From Methanobacterium sp. (GTDB lineage Archaea > Methanobacteriota > Methanobacteria > Methanobacteriales > Methanobacteriaceae): a stretch of DNA of 46,183 bases. Position numbers and translations under genes: made by a program. Location of the stretch: positions 1 through 46,183 of the forward strand of contig JAJFTX010000013.1 in NCBI GenBank assembly GCA_021372715.1. Reading direction: 5' to 3'. The notes below the pieces were generated by a model, which did not search any database, had not been told where the DNA came from, and was given only the letters and a program-made list of their open reading frames with translations. The stretch's first letter is position 1; each line of letters begins with the position of its first letter. Below, one piece after another: positions 1 to 8,648 of the stretch.

Positions 1-294
1 TATGGCCAGATCGGCCAATGCTCCCCCTCTTTTACGCAGAGTAGTGAACGCTTCATGACCGGGAGTGTCTATGAAGAATAAACCAGGCATTTTATCTTTT
101 ATATCTAATTTTTTGATAAAATCGCCACATATGTTTTCTATAACTTCCATAGGTATTTCAGTAGCCCCTATATGTTGGGTTATACCTCCTGCTTCCTTCT
201 GTGCTATGGCACTACCTCTAATGAAGTCCAGAAGGGTGGTTTTACCGTGGTCTACATGACCTAAAACAGATACAATGGGTGATCTGATCTTCAA
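1..294 (-). CDS. infB: Translation initiation factor aIF5B (IF-2 family), N-terminal part, cut by window edge
   Basis: GTPase that promotes ribosomal subunit joining and initiator tRNA placement. Only the first 98 residues are in the window; the gene runs off the left edge. Translation shows the P-loop GHVDHGKT at residues 12-19, a switch I region with GGITQHIGATE, and the G3 motif DTPGHE near residue 76, all typical of the IF-2/eIF5B G domain. The start is TTG at 294-292: an in-frame TAA lies immediately upstream, so no earlier start is possible, and GGGAGG precedes it at a suitable distance. It lies upstream-most in the translation cluster ndk-rpl24e-rps28e-rpl7ae on the same strand. Family assignment is secure; the length and any intein cannot be judged. 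Confidence 0.96.
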   Translation of the reverse strand, partial: MKIRSPIVSVLGHVDHGKTTLLDFIRGSAIAQKEAGGITQHIGATEIPMEVIENICGDFIKKLDIKDKMPGLFFIDTPGHEAFTTLRKRGGALADLAI

Positions 295-360
295 TTAATT
301 GTGTCCTCCCAATCATTCTATATTGAAAATAAAAGGTGGTTTGTAAAAAAAAGATATTTA

Positions 361-819
361 TCAGGGTTCTTCGTATATAAGCTCTTCATCAGGCAGGGAA
401 TAACCGCAGATTTCAGAACTTTCAAAAAACAATGCAACTTCTCTTTTTGCCGATTCTGGTGAGTCTGAAGCGTGTATTATGTTTCTCCCAGTATCTATGG
501 CAAAATCGCCACGGATTGTCCCTTGATCTGATTCTTTAGGGTTTGTAGCTCCTACCATTTTCCTGATGAGACTAATGCACTCTTCGCCTTCAATTACCAT
601 GGCCAAAACTGGTCCTGAGGTAATGTAATCAACGAGATCACCGAAGAATGGTTTTTCACTATGTTCGGCATAATGCATCTGGGCCAGTTCATCTTCCATA
701 ATCAACATCTTAGCTGCAACTATTTTCAAACCTCTTTCTTCAAAGCGGTTTATTATTTTCCCGGAAAGCCTTCGCTTAACTGCATCAGGTTTCAGCATTA
801 CAAAGCTCATTTGTTTCAT
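361..819 (-). CDS. ndk: Nucleoside diphosphate kinase
   Basis: Transfers the terminal phosphate from ATP to other NDPs through a phosphohistidine. The 152-residue product matches the normal family length. It has the N-terminal FVMLKPDAVKR segment and the active-site signature NIIHASDSPESA, with the phosphorylated histidine at about residue 116. The start at 819 has AGGG about ten bases upstream; an ATG three codons in is an alternative without a clear ribosome binding site. The gene follows rpl24e by about 14 bases on the same strand and precedes infB, so it is probably co-transcribed with translation genes. Confidence 0.97.
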   Translation of the reverse strand: MKQMSFVMLKPDAVKRRLSGKIINRFEERGLKIVAAKMLIMEDELAQMHYAEHSEKPFFGDLVDYITSGPVLAMVIEGEECISLIRKMVGATNPKESDQGTIRGDFAIDTGRNIIHASDSPESAKREVALFFESSEICGYSLPDEELIYEEP

Positions 820-833
820 TTTCTAACCCTGTT

Positions 834-995
834 TTATTTTTTTACCCACTTAACCTTTCTGGGAACTCTATTAAGTTTGATCCTGTTCTTTTCACATTTA
901 CTGCTGCAGAAAAAGAATACTGCTCCGTCTTTTTTTACATACATTTTTCCGGTGCCTTCTTGTATTTCTTCTCCACAGAATGAACACGTTCTCAT
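834..995 (-). CDS. rpl24e: Large-subunit ribosomal protein L24e
   Basis: This 53-codon gene is easily missed because of its size. The product starts MRTCSFCGEEI and contains a four-cysteine zinc knuckle (CSFC near residues 4-7, then CSSKC near 30-34), followed by a basic tail ending VPRKVKWVKK. Both are hallmarks of archaeal and eukaryotic L24e. The upstream sequence AAAAGGTGTTTT supplies a GGTG-type ribosome binding site. It sits between rps28e and ndk in the same orientation, an arrangement common in methanogens. Confidence 0.95.
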   Translation of the reverse strand: MRTCSFCGEEIQEGTGKMYVKKDGAVFFFCSSKCEKNRIKLNRVPRKVKWVKK

Positions 996-1012
996 AATAA
1001 AACACCTTTTAA

Positions 1013-1219
1013 TTAGGGTGTACGGATTTCCTTAGCTTCTCGTATGGTATCAAGCAACATCAATACGTCGCCTTCTCTAATGGCTCCCATAACGTTCCTG
1101 GTAAGTATCCTACCCTTATCTCTTCCTTCAAGTATCCTGCATTTAACCTGCATTACTTCTCCGGTCATTCCGGTTCTTTTTAATACTTCGATTACTTCGG
1201 CAGGAGTTCCATCATCCAT
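1013..1219 (-). CDS. rps28e: Small-subunit ribosomal protein S28e
   Basis: The product is a 68-residue OB-fold ribosomal protein of the small subunit. The sequence MDDGTPAEVIEVLKRTGM and the C-terminal LLDTIREAKEIRTP are diagnostic for S28e. The start is placed at the ATG at 1219 rather than at an in-frame GTG three codons upstream, because GGTGAT lies the correct distance before the ATG and the protein then begins MDDGTP as family members do. It lies 17 bases upstream of rpl24e and just downstream of rpl7ae, consistent with one ribosomal operon. Confidence 0.96.
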   Translation of the reverse strand: MDDGTPAEVIEVLKRTGMTGEVMQVKCRILEGRDKGRILTRNVMGAIREGDVLMLLDTIREAKEIRTP

Positions 1220-1274
1220 TAAAATCACCTTCAGTTAAAATAAGAAAGGTATGGAACCTTTCCCATCGGTAATG

Positions 1275-1646
1275 TTACTTTTTAAGTTCTTCTACTTTTT
1301 CCACCACTTCATTTACCAAATCGTCGGCTTCTCCAGCATCCACTATACAAGCAGATGCAGTGCCTACGTTTAAACCTGCAGCCTCTCCTAACTCGTCTTT
1401 AGTGGGTAGATATACATATGGTATCTCTTTTTCATCAGCGAGAACCGGAAGATGTGCAGCAATTTCTGGTGGATCGATATCTTCTGCAATGAACACCAGG
1501 ACTGTGTTTCCTCTTTCTATAGTTTTAGTTACTTCATTGGTTCCTTTACCAATTTTACCAGTGTCTCTTGCAATTTCTAACGCTTCATAAGCTTTATCTG
1601 CTATTTCTTTTGGTACGTCAAATTTAACGTAAATAGGTTTTGCCAT
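1275..1646 (-). CDS. rpl7ae: Ribosomal protein L7Ae
   Basis: This is the archaeal multifunctional kink-turn-binding protein. It is part of the large ribosomal subunit and, from family knowledge, of box C/D and H/ACA guide RNPs and RNase P. The 123-residue product has the RNA-binding motif GTNEVTKTIERGN and the segment VFIAEDIDPPEIAAHLPVL, both signature L7Ae sequences. A strong AGGAGGT ribosome binding site precedes the ATG. A TATA-like box lies about 65 bases upstream, so this gene is probably the first of the operon rpl7ae-rps28e-rpl24e-ndk-infB. Confidence 0.97.
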   Translation of the reverse strand: MAKPIYVKFDVPKEIADKAYEALEIARDTGKIGKGTNEVTKTIERGNTVLVFIAEDIDPPEIAAHLPVLADEKEIPYVYLPTKDELGEAAGLNVGTASACIVDAGEADDLVNEVVEKVEELKK

Positions 1647-2028
<382 letters not shown>

Positions 2029-2052
2029 AAAAGAAAGGAAGTAAAAAAAACT
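2029..2052 (-). terminator. T-rich archaeal terminator after the histone gene
   Basis: Just past the histone stop codon the minus strand reads two T-rich runs (a run of eight T, then another run of six). Such oligo-T tracts end transcription by archaeal RNA polymerase without a hairpin. No stem is seen. Confidence 0.5.
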
Positions 2053-2054
2053 AT

Positions 2055-2294
<240 letters not shown>

Positions 2295-2307
2295 TCTGTT
2301 GACGTAC

Positions 2308-2322
2308 TCTTATATATATTTA
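2308..2322 (-). promoter_or_regulatory. Histone gene promoter (TATA box)
   Basis: The minus strand carries a long TATA element (AAATATATATAAG) about 50-65 bases before the histone start. Transcription would start near 2285. This gives a short leader containing the GAGGTGA ribosome binding site. A strong box A fits a highly expressed chromatin protein. Confidence 0.65.
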
Positions 2323-2494
2323 TCGTATATTTCTCTTATTATTCGATGATTTGTATGTTATTTAGACAATACATCATGATCCATATTCTTTTTGAAGACC
2401 TCATGAAAAATCATATAATTAACAGTCACATCAAAAAAATTCGAATATAGAAAAACTTCAGAATAAGAAAAAGAATATTGTAGGATGAAATAAA

Positions 2495-3691
2495 TTATAA
2501 ATCATCCAATATCTTTTTAAGAGATTCAACATCTGCTTCAATACTAATCGGTTCTTTACATGCATTTATTGCAGTATTAGGGTCTTTTAATAAATGACCA
2601 GTTACTATGCATACAATCTCTTCTCCCCTGTCAATCTCTCCACTATCTACCAACTTGCGCAGACCCGCTATTGATGATGCTGAGGCAGGTTCCACTCCAA
2701 TTCCTTCACTTCTAGCCAATAATTTCTGAGCATCCAATATCTCCTCATCGGTCACAGTTTCAGAATATCCATCCGACTCATATATAGCCCTCAAAGCTTT
2801 AAGAGCACTTACTGGAGCTCCGATTCTTATGGCGGTGGCCACTGTTTCTGGATTTTCGACAGGAACAATTTCTTGGGCACCTTTTCTAAATGCATTGGTA
2901 ATGGGGCAGGCCCCAACTGCCTGAATGCCGGTCATTCGGGGCAGATCTTCAATGAAGCTAGCTTGATGAAATTCTCGAATACCTTTCCATATAGCGGATA
3001 TGTTTCCTGCATTACCAACCGGTAGTATGATCCGGTCTGGCGATCTCCATCCTAGATCATCAACTATCTCAAATCCAATGGATTTTTGACCTTCCAATCG
3101 GAAAGGATTGATGGAGTTTAAAAGATACAATCTACCCTCTAATGCCAGAGCAGTAACCGCTTCTAGAGCTTCATCGAAGTTACCATTCACTGATAAAACT
3201 TCTGCTCCGTGGAACATCGCCTGGGCAAGTTTTCCTAAAGCAACCTTTCCCGATGGTAAAAGTACAATACATTTCAAACCTGCTCTGGCTGCATAAGCGG
3301 CCAGTGAAGCTGAAGTATTTCCGGTTGACGCACAACCGACTGTATCAACCCCTAATTCACAGGCTTTGGTAATACCCACACTCATACCCCGGTCCTTAAA
3401 GCTTCCTGTGGGATTGGATCCTTCCACTTTAACGTATAATTTAACTCCTAGATCATCTCCTAGTCTGTTGCATTTGATGAAGGGAGTTCCGCCCTCCTGG
3501 ATAGAGATGATTTTAGATTCATTCACGGGCATGAATTCTTTATATTTCCACATAGTGGATTTTCGACATTCAAATATATCTTTAGAAACATTTGGTTGAA
3601 TGAGAACCTCAAGAATGGATCCACATTCCTTACAAGTATAGATTATTTCCTCTAGACTGTACTCTGCTCCGCATGAAATGCATTTTATCAT
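2495..3691 (-). CDS. thrC: Threonine synthase
   Basis: PLP enzyme converting O-phosphohomoserine to threonine. The product from the chosen start is 398 residues. It begins with a rubredoxin-like zinc ribbon (cysteines 4, 7, 20 and 23) that many archaeal threonine synthases carry. The PLP-binding lysine is in NPTGSFKDRGM (Lys 99), and the glycine-rich phosphate loop is PVGNAGN. The start at 3691 is preferred over one five codons upstream, because GAGGAG lies eight bases before it and the protein then begins at the zinc ribbon. It stands alone between the histone and a DUF308-like gene. Confidence 0.95.
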   Translation of the reverse strand: MIKCISCGAEYSLEEIIYTCKECGSILEVLIQPNVSKDIFECRKSTMWKYKEFMPVNESKIISIQEGGTPFIKCNRLGDDLGVKLYVKVEGSNPTGSFKDRGMSVGITKACELGVDTVGCASTGNTSASLAAYAARAGLKCIVLLPSGKVALGKLAQAMFHGAEVLSVNGNFDEALEAVTALALEGRLYLLNSINPFRLEGQKSIGFEIVDDLGWRSPDRIILPVGNAGNISAIWKGIREFHQASFIEDLPRMTGIQAVGACPITNAFRKGAQEIVPVENPETVATAIRIGAPVSALKALRAIYESDGYSETVTDEEILDAQKLLARSEGIGVEPASASSIAGLRKLVDSGEIDRGEEIVCIVTGHLLKDPNTAINACKEPISIEADVESLKKILDDL

Positions 3692-3817
3692 AAATAGTCT
3701 CCTCATAAATTCTTAATCTTGATAATCCAATCATAGATGAAATTGTTATGATGGATAAATGAATAAATTTTTTATTAAATATAAATTAAATTATATGATT
3801 ATATTTATTTATTAAGA

Positions 3818-4364
3818 AGGGGCTTGTATTTTTATAATTATTCTTCTGCTGTTGGAATGAAAATCTGGAATATTCCACTGATTATTAAGAAAAATCCTAT
3901 TAAAAATGCTAAATATAGTGGATTTAGAGCGTATATTCCTATTATCAGGTATATAATACCTAATATTATGCCTAACATACCACCCCATCTTCCAGGACCT
4001 TTACCGGTTAAAAGAGCTATGATACCAGTAATTATTAGGAAAAATCCCCCTACATAAATCAGTAGACCGATAAATATGCTGAATGCTAATAATTTGCCGA
4101 AAATTCCTATTCCGACTATTATACCCAGTATTCCCAGGATTAAAGCTAAGATACTCACTGCTTTACTACTGCTCCAGGATTCATAGCTCATCATCAGTAA
4201 CCAGATACCGATGAATATAAGTCCCAGTCCAGTTATAATGTCCAGGGTAAAAATACTGATCATGGGAAAAGCTATGATTAATATACCAAGAATAATTGCT
4301 AGAACACCTGACAAAACATTATTTCCTGCCATAAATCTCCCTCCTAATTTTTTTACAAGCCCCT
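3818..4364. repeat. 11-bp inverted repeat bracketing the DUF308-like gene
   Basis: AGGGGCTTGTA occurs at 3818-3828 and its exact complement TACAAGCCCCT at 4354-4364. The two arms flank the 164-codon gene between them on both sides within 10-25 bases. In the minus-strand transcript one arm would be in the 5' leader and the other in the 3' trailer. The two ends could therefore pair, or the arms could be binding sites or the ends of a small mobile unit. No target duplication was found. Confidence 0.6.
3838..4332 (-). CDS. DUF308/HdeD-like small integral membrane protein
   Basis: A 164-residue, very hydrophobic protein with about six predicted membrane segments arranged as two similar halves. 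Each half has the pattern of glycine-rich helices seen in GVLAIILGILIIAFP and MLGIILGIIYLIIGIYAL. This repeated architecture is typical of the DUF308 family that includes bacterial HdeD. The start has a good GGAGGGAG ribosome binding site. Function in archaea is unknown; a stress-related membrane role is only inferred from HdeD. The gene is bracketed by an 11-bp inverted repeat. Confidence 0.75.
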   Translation of the reverse strand: MAGNNVLSGVLAIILGILIIAFPMISIFTLDIITGLGLIFIGIWLLMMSYESWSSSKAVSILALILGILGIIVGIGIFGKLLAFSIFIGLLIYVGGFFLIITGIIALLTGKGPGRWGGMLGIILGIIYLIIGIYALNPLYLAFLIGFFLIISGIFQIFIPTAEE

Positions 4365-4485
4365 AATCTAAAAATATCTATTGTATTATATATTATTTTA
4401 TATTAATCAGATATTTTATTAGAAGTTCTAATAGCAATTTATCATTTATAAAAAAAATGAGGTTTCGATTCTGATATTCATCAGC

Positions 4486-5118
4486 TTATATGGAACTTTG
4501 AATGAATTGTCCCCAGGCAACACTTAAATTAGCCTCAATAAATGCTCCAATCAATAATAAAATCACAGCTATGATGAATAGTATCAGCGAATCTTTGAAA
4601 TATTCTAAATTTGCTTGAAAAAGATAGATTAACTGATTTTTATAAGGTATATTATTTTTCAATTTGGTAACACCATTGAGATAATTTAAAACTGCGCTGC
4701 CCAATCTAAAACCTGCTGCTCCAGCTATAATAATTCCAGTAATCTCGAAGATACCATGGGGGATGGTGTAAATTATAAAATCACCAAGGGGATATTTAGA
4801 AGCCACATATCCAATAAAAGCACCATTACTGATTATCAGGAAGGCAGTAACTATGCCCACTAGAATACCACCAATATAGATAAAGAAGGCAATATTCACG
4901 TTGTTTAGGAATATTGATAAAGTCTCAAGTTTTATAACACCTTCACTGGCTCTTTTCTGGAAACTTTGCAGAAGAGGGGCTAGAAATGCATCTAACAATC
5001 CTGCAAATAGGTAACTGATAATTATTGATCCCAAAAATATACCTGCAGATATCCATAATAAAGTTTCATTCCTGCTGTAAAGACCACTGAAAAAACCAGT
5101 ATCTCTCCGACTTTTCAT
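4486..5118 (-). CDS. SpoIIM-family (DUF95) membrane protein
   Basis: A 210-residue protein with about five membrane helices. It contains the family motif IIYTIPHGIFEITGIIIAGAAGFRLG, cited here in pieces: PHGIFE followed by a glycine/alanine-rich helix with GFRLG. These mark the stage II sporulation protein M family. In archaea, which do not sporulate, the role is unknown; a part in membrane remodelling or transport is speculation. AGGGATG precedes the ATG. It lies between the DUF308-like gene and trpS, on the same strand, with separate intergenic gaps of about 100-150 bases. Confidence 0.85.
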   Translation of the reverse strand: MKSRRDTGFFSGLYSRNETLLWISAGIFLGSIIISYLFAGLLDAFLAPLLQSFQKRASEGVIKLETLSIFLNNVNIAFFIYIGGILVGIVTAFLIISNGAFIGYVASKYPLGDFIIYTIPHGIFEITGIIIAGAAGFRLGSAVLNYLNGVTKLKNNIPYKNQLIYLFQANLEYFKDSLILFIIAVILLLIGAFIEANLSVAWGQFIQSSI

Positions 5119-5220
5119 AATACATCCCTGCCTAATGATATTAAATTTACTTATGATTCACTATTAAATCCCCTCTTAATATACTTTTATAAAATTTAAC
5201 CAGGATCTTCTTAATATTTA

Positions 5221-6309
5221 TCATAGAATCTTCTCTGCTAACACTTTCGCTTTTTCTCTCTTACGGGCAAACTTGCAGAAGAAATCGTTGATCAAATCCG
5301 CGGCGTTTTGTTTACATTCCCCACACATCACATTCCCTTCACGACAGTTGTGATAGATCCTTTTTAGCTCTTCATCATCAGGGATTAAATGATATAAAAG
5401 CATCTCATAAACTACACAATCCTCTGGAACACCTCCCGTCTTGCGTTGTTCATTTAAAGTCTCTTTCCCTCCTGTTTTAGCACTTTTAATCTTCCTTTCC
5501 GCTAGTTCTGGGGAATCACTTAAGAATATGGCGGTTTTTGGTTTGCTGCTGGACATCTTTTCACCAGTTAAACCAGTTATAAATCGATGGTAGGTTGAAG
5601 ATGGTGGAATGAATTTAAATATTTTTTTGAATCTAAGAGCTATATCTCGGGTAAGTCTGATATGTGGGTCCTGATCAGGACCTACCGGCACAACAGTGGG
5701 TTTAGGACCTCCATATTTGGCAAGCTGAGGATGAAGAATATCAGCGACTTGAATTAAAGGCACGTATATATGTGCCAGATTAGTTGAATTTGAAAAACCG
5801 TAAATAGCTTTCATCTCGCTTAAATTTACTTTTTTAGCCAGTTTATATGCCAGATATTGCACTTCCCTATTCTCAGATTGTAGGTATATGTGGAAATTTT
5901 TTGCTTTAAAATTAAGACCTAAAGCGATGTAATTGGTAATATATTCAGTTATGGCCAGTTCCCGGGAGGTTTCAAATTCAACACCACGTGCAGAATAAGA
6001 TTCCATATCAGCGATGGGGATGTATATTTCAGCCCCTTTCTTCTGATACCATATGAGCTGGTCGACGATCATCTTATGTCCTATATGCATTTTACCGCTA
6101 GGCATCATCCCAGTAATCACGGCGAAGTTACTCCCCTCTCTAAGGGCCTTAACTATCCTTCCATAATCTCTATGACCGAATATTATACCTCTGCTCATGA
6201 GGGAAGGAGGATCATCTATTTCGCCTAGAAAGTCGGTGAATGGTTTTATCCCGAATTGTTCTGTTAATTTTTCATAATCAATAATGGATGAACTCCATGG
6301 ATCAATCAA
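5221..6309 (-). CDS. trpS: Tryptophan--tRNA ligase
   Basis: Class I aminoacyl-tRNA synthetase charging tRNA-Trp. The HIGH signature appears as PSGKMHIGHKM and the KMSKS loop as GEKMSSSKP. The length of about 362 residues and the N-terminal segment WSSSIIDYEKLTEQFGI match the archaeal/eukaryotic type rather than the shorter bacterial one. The start is placed at TTG 6309, five bases after GGTGAT; a GTG three codons upstream overlaps that binding site and is less likely. It is followed at a distance by endA upstream on the same strand. Confidence 0.95.
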   Translation of the reverse strand: MIDPWSSSIIDYEKLTEQFGIKPFTDFLGEIDDPPSLMSRGIIFGHRDYGRIVKALREGSNFAVITGMMPSGKMHIGHKMIVDQLIWYQKKGAEIYIPIADMESYSARGVEFETSRELAITEYITNYIALGLNFKAKNFHIYLQSENREVQYLAYKLAKKVNLSEMKAIYGFSNSTNLAHIYVPLIQVADILHPQLAKYGGPKPTVVPVGPDQDPHIRLTRDIALRFKKIFKFIPPSSTYHRFITGLTGEKMSSSKPKTAIFLSDSPELAERKIKSAKTGGKETLNEQRKTGGVPEDCVVYEMLLYHLIPDDEELKRIYHNCREGNVMCGECKQNAADLINDFFCKFARKREKAKVLAEKIL

Positions 6310-6432
6310 TAAGATCACCTTATTTTTAATAATAGGTTTATTAATAGCTTGATAATTGATAAAATTTCATTAAAATATTATTTTTTATTATTAATAATAT
6401 CATTGCCAATAATCTGCTTTATAAATTTGTCT

Positions 6433-6936
6433 TTATGGTCTGGTCCATTCAATGTTATAATAGGTTATATCGTTTTCCTGATCAACCACTGCAAAAAGTA
6501 GATATTTATTCACCCCGTGAGCCACTCTCACATAACTCGATAGGTCGGAAAGAGGGATATGGTCTTTTTCTGAAGCAACTTTTACTAAGTAATTTGAATG
6601 ACCATCCCCTGGTGATGTGCCTCTTTCATAAAGGCGAAATTCAGAGCCATATTTAAAACCGGTTTTAACAATATACCCTCGGTTTCTTAAGTCTTTAAAA
6701 ACCAGGTAATCGGTGAATAAACCTTCTTTTTGAACAATATTCAACATATCATTAATATTAAGTGTTTTACCATCCTTTATTATTTCAATCTTACCTTTCT
6801 CTGCCAGATATAGGGCTTCTATCAAAGAAAGCTGAAGTCCTTCAGGTGATGGATTTCCATAGTGGCTTTTAGCATGAAGATCCAGTGATTTTTGGTCTTT
6901 AATAATTATTAAATCTTCTATTATCTCAGATTTCAT
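6433..6936 (-). CDS. endA: tRNA-splicing endonuclease
   Basis: Cuts pre-tRNA introns at bulge-helix-bulge motifs. The 167-residue size fits the homotetrameric archaeal form. The C-terminal nuclease domain shows the catalytic triad: Tyr 103 in EFRLYERG, His 113 in DGHSNYLV and Lys 144 in AHGVNKYLL. AAGGACACC lies in front of the ATG. It is transcribed in the same direction as trpS, about 110 bases away, so the two may share a transcript. Confidence 0.95.
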   Translation of the reverse strand: MKSEIIEDLIIIKDQKSLDLHAKSHYGNPSPEGLQLSLIEALYLAEKGKIEIIKDGKTLNINDMLNIVQKEGLFTDYLVFKDLRNRGYIVKTGFKYGSEFRLYERGTSPGDGHSNYLVKVASEKDHIPLSDLSSYVRVAHGVNKYLLFAVVDQENDITYYNIEWTRP

Positions 6937-6980
6937 TATAAGGACACCTTAAGGTTTAATAATTTTTTTTATAAATTGAT

Positions 6981-7577
6981 TTATTCCATGGTGGCATGTC
7001 TAATTTTCAGATCTTGTTCTTTCTTACCTAGACGAACCATGAATTCGGCAATGAGCCCATCCAGGAAAAGATGTGTGCTATCTTCAAATAAAGTCCCCAT
7101 GGGCGCTAAGTCATCGTAATTACCCTTTAATTCATGAGAAGTCGGGTGTTCCCATGGTTCTTTGGATTTACTTTCTATATTCACGATAACATCTAAATAT
7201 TTCCCTAGTGTGGAATGAGGATTGGTTGTTACTCCCACCACGGAAGCTCCTATTTCCTTTGCTGTATGTGCTGCTGTGGTTCCCACTTTAGTTTCTCCAG
7301 AACCAGATATGACGATGAGACAATCAGAATCCTTGATGGCAGGAGTAGTTACATCCCCTACTACATATACATTGAATCCCAGATGCATGAGACGCATGGC
7401 GAAGGCCTTTCCAATTAATTCTGACCTTCCACTCCCTACAATGAATATAGAATCCGATAGGGAGATTGTTTCTATCATCTTATCCTTTTGATCCTTGTCT
7501 ATGCGACTTATAACTGCCAGGGCGTGTTTGGTTATTTCTTCTGCTGTTCTTTTAATGTATTCCATTTTTACACTCAT
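6981..7577 (-). CDS. 6-phospho-3-hexuloisomerase-like SIS-domain protein
   Basis: A 198-residue SIS-domain sugar isomerase. It carries the phosphosugar-binding motif IFIVGSGRSELIGKAFAM and a second serine-rich loop VISGSGETKVGTTAAH. These, together with the C-terminal GTLFEDSTHLFLDGL, are typical of PHI (HxlB), which interconverts 3-hexulose 6-phosphate and fructose 6-phosphate. In archaea the ribulose monophosphate route run in reverse supplies ribulose 5-phosphate. A hexulose-phosphate synthase partner is not in the window. The start is uncertain: ATG 7577 or the ATG at 7565 (MEYIKRTAEE); neither has a strong binding site. Confidence 0.85.
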   Translation of the reverse strand: MSVKMEYIKRTAEEITKHALAVISRIDKDQKDKMIETISLSDSIFIVGSGRSELIGKAFAMRLMHLGFNVYVVGDVTTPAIKDSDCLIVISGSGETKVGTTAAHTAKEIGASVVGVTTNPHSTLGKYLDVIVNIESKSKEPWEHPTSHELKGNYDDLAPMGTLFEDSTHLFLDGLIAEFMVRLGKKEQDLKIRHATME

Positions 7578-7605
7578 TGAAATTTTTTGATTTTATTTTA
7601 ATTAA

Positions 7606-8274
7606 TTAAAGCCCGGTAATCCTTATTCCAGCAAGTTTAATCTTATTTCTTATGTTAAGATTAATTAATAAGGGTGTTATCTTCTCAACTATTCTTGCAT
7701 TCTCCAAACCGCCGCAATTAATAGCTCTAACACCAGGAATCTTCTCGGATAGTTGTATTACTACTTTTTTTGCTTCTTCATCGTCTCCTGAGATTAAACA
7801 GTCGCATTCCACATCTGATTCAATATTCGTCAGACTAGCAGCACTTATATTATTGAAAGCAGATATTACAACTACATTTTTACCTTTTAAAAATTCTGCA
7901 GTTCTTTCTACTGCAGAACCTTCCCATAGATGTACAAAACGTACTGGTGTGCCACCTATACAACTTTCCAAGGGGACAGTGGCATCTACTAATATTTTTC
8001 CTTCTAAATGATCTTTAATACTTCTTAAAGTGGCCATCTGAGCCTGCAAGGGTACAGTTAAAAGTATGATATCACCGGAATCAGCTGCATCTTCATTGGT
8101 AGCTGCAGAAATATTGTTAATATCTTCATTTAACATATTTTTTACTAGATTAACTGCATTATGGGCTTTCTTAACATCTCTTGAACCGATTATGACTTTT
8201 TCTCCTGCTTTTGCAAATCTTAAAGCTAATCCTAAACCTTGATCTCCGGTACCGCCTACTATTGCTATTTTCAT
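7606..8274 (-). CDS. npdG: F420H2:NADP oxidoreductase
   Basis: Moves hydride between coenzyme F420 and NADP, supplying NADPH for biosynthesis in methanogens. The 222-residue product starts KIAIVGGTGDQGLGLALRFA, an N-terminal Rossmann loop. It then has VIIGSRDVKKA for the NADP phosphate, and the later segments ILLTVPLQ and LVDATVPLE. These match the NADPH-dependent F420 reductase family in order and length. GGGGAG lies seven bases before the ATG. The long upstream region contains a strong imperfect hairpin (8532-8590). Confidence 0.93.
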   Translation of the reverse strand: MKIAIVGGTGDQGLGLALRFAKAGEKVIIGSRDVKKAHNAVNLVKNMLNEDINNISAATNEDAADSGDIILLTVPLQAQMATLRSIKDHLEGKILVDATVPLESCIGGTPVRFVHLWEGSAVERTAEFLKGKNVVVISAFNNISAASLTNIESDVECDCLISGDDEEAKKVVIQLSEKIPGVRAINCGGLENARIVEKITPLLINLNIRNKIKLAGIRITGL

Positions 8275-8648
8275 TAAAAAAACTCCCCTTTGAAATTTTA
8301 AATTTCTTGATATTAATTAATCTTGTTTATAATCTAATATATAAGAAATTTGATATGATAAAAAAATGTTTTTATTATTTTAAAAAAATTAAAATATATT
8401 CCAGTCAAAAAATTTATATATATAAAATACCAACTATATTTAGTGGAAATTGTTGGAAATTTCAATATTTATATCAATAAGATTTTTGATCGATGATTTT
8501 ATAATAAAAAAAACATTCTTAATTCCAACAGGTAGCAAAAAGTAGACTTATGGAATTACCGCCTCCAATAAGGGACTTATTTTATGCTACTATTTCCACA
8601 CTATTTTTTTATTTTTAAATAACTATTATCTAATTTACACAAAATTGA
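8275..8648. other. Intergenic region upstream of npdG with TATA-like sequence and hairpin
   Basis: A 374-base gap. The minus strand has a TATA-like element TTTATATATATAAA near 8411-8425 that could drive npdG with a leader of about 110 bases. Farther up is a short tandem-like repeat (GGAAATTGTTGGAAATT) and the hairpin at 8532-8590. No tRNA or protein gene was seen. Confidence 0.5.
8532..8590 (-). ncRNA. Imperfect long hairpin, possible structured RNA
   Basis: GTAGCAAAAA at 8532-8541 pairs with TTTTATGCTAC at 8580-8590 with one bulged A. An inner stem CTTATGG (8547-8553) pairs with CCAATAAG (8565-8572), again with one bulge, around an 11-base loop. AATTCCA at 8521-8527 can alternatively pair with TGGAATT at 8551-8557, which would break the inner stem. 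The strand is unknown; minus is shown because both flanking genes run that way. It could equally be a DNA palindrome. Confidence 0.35.
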
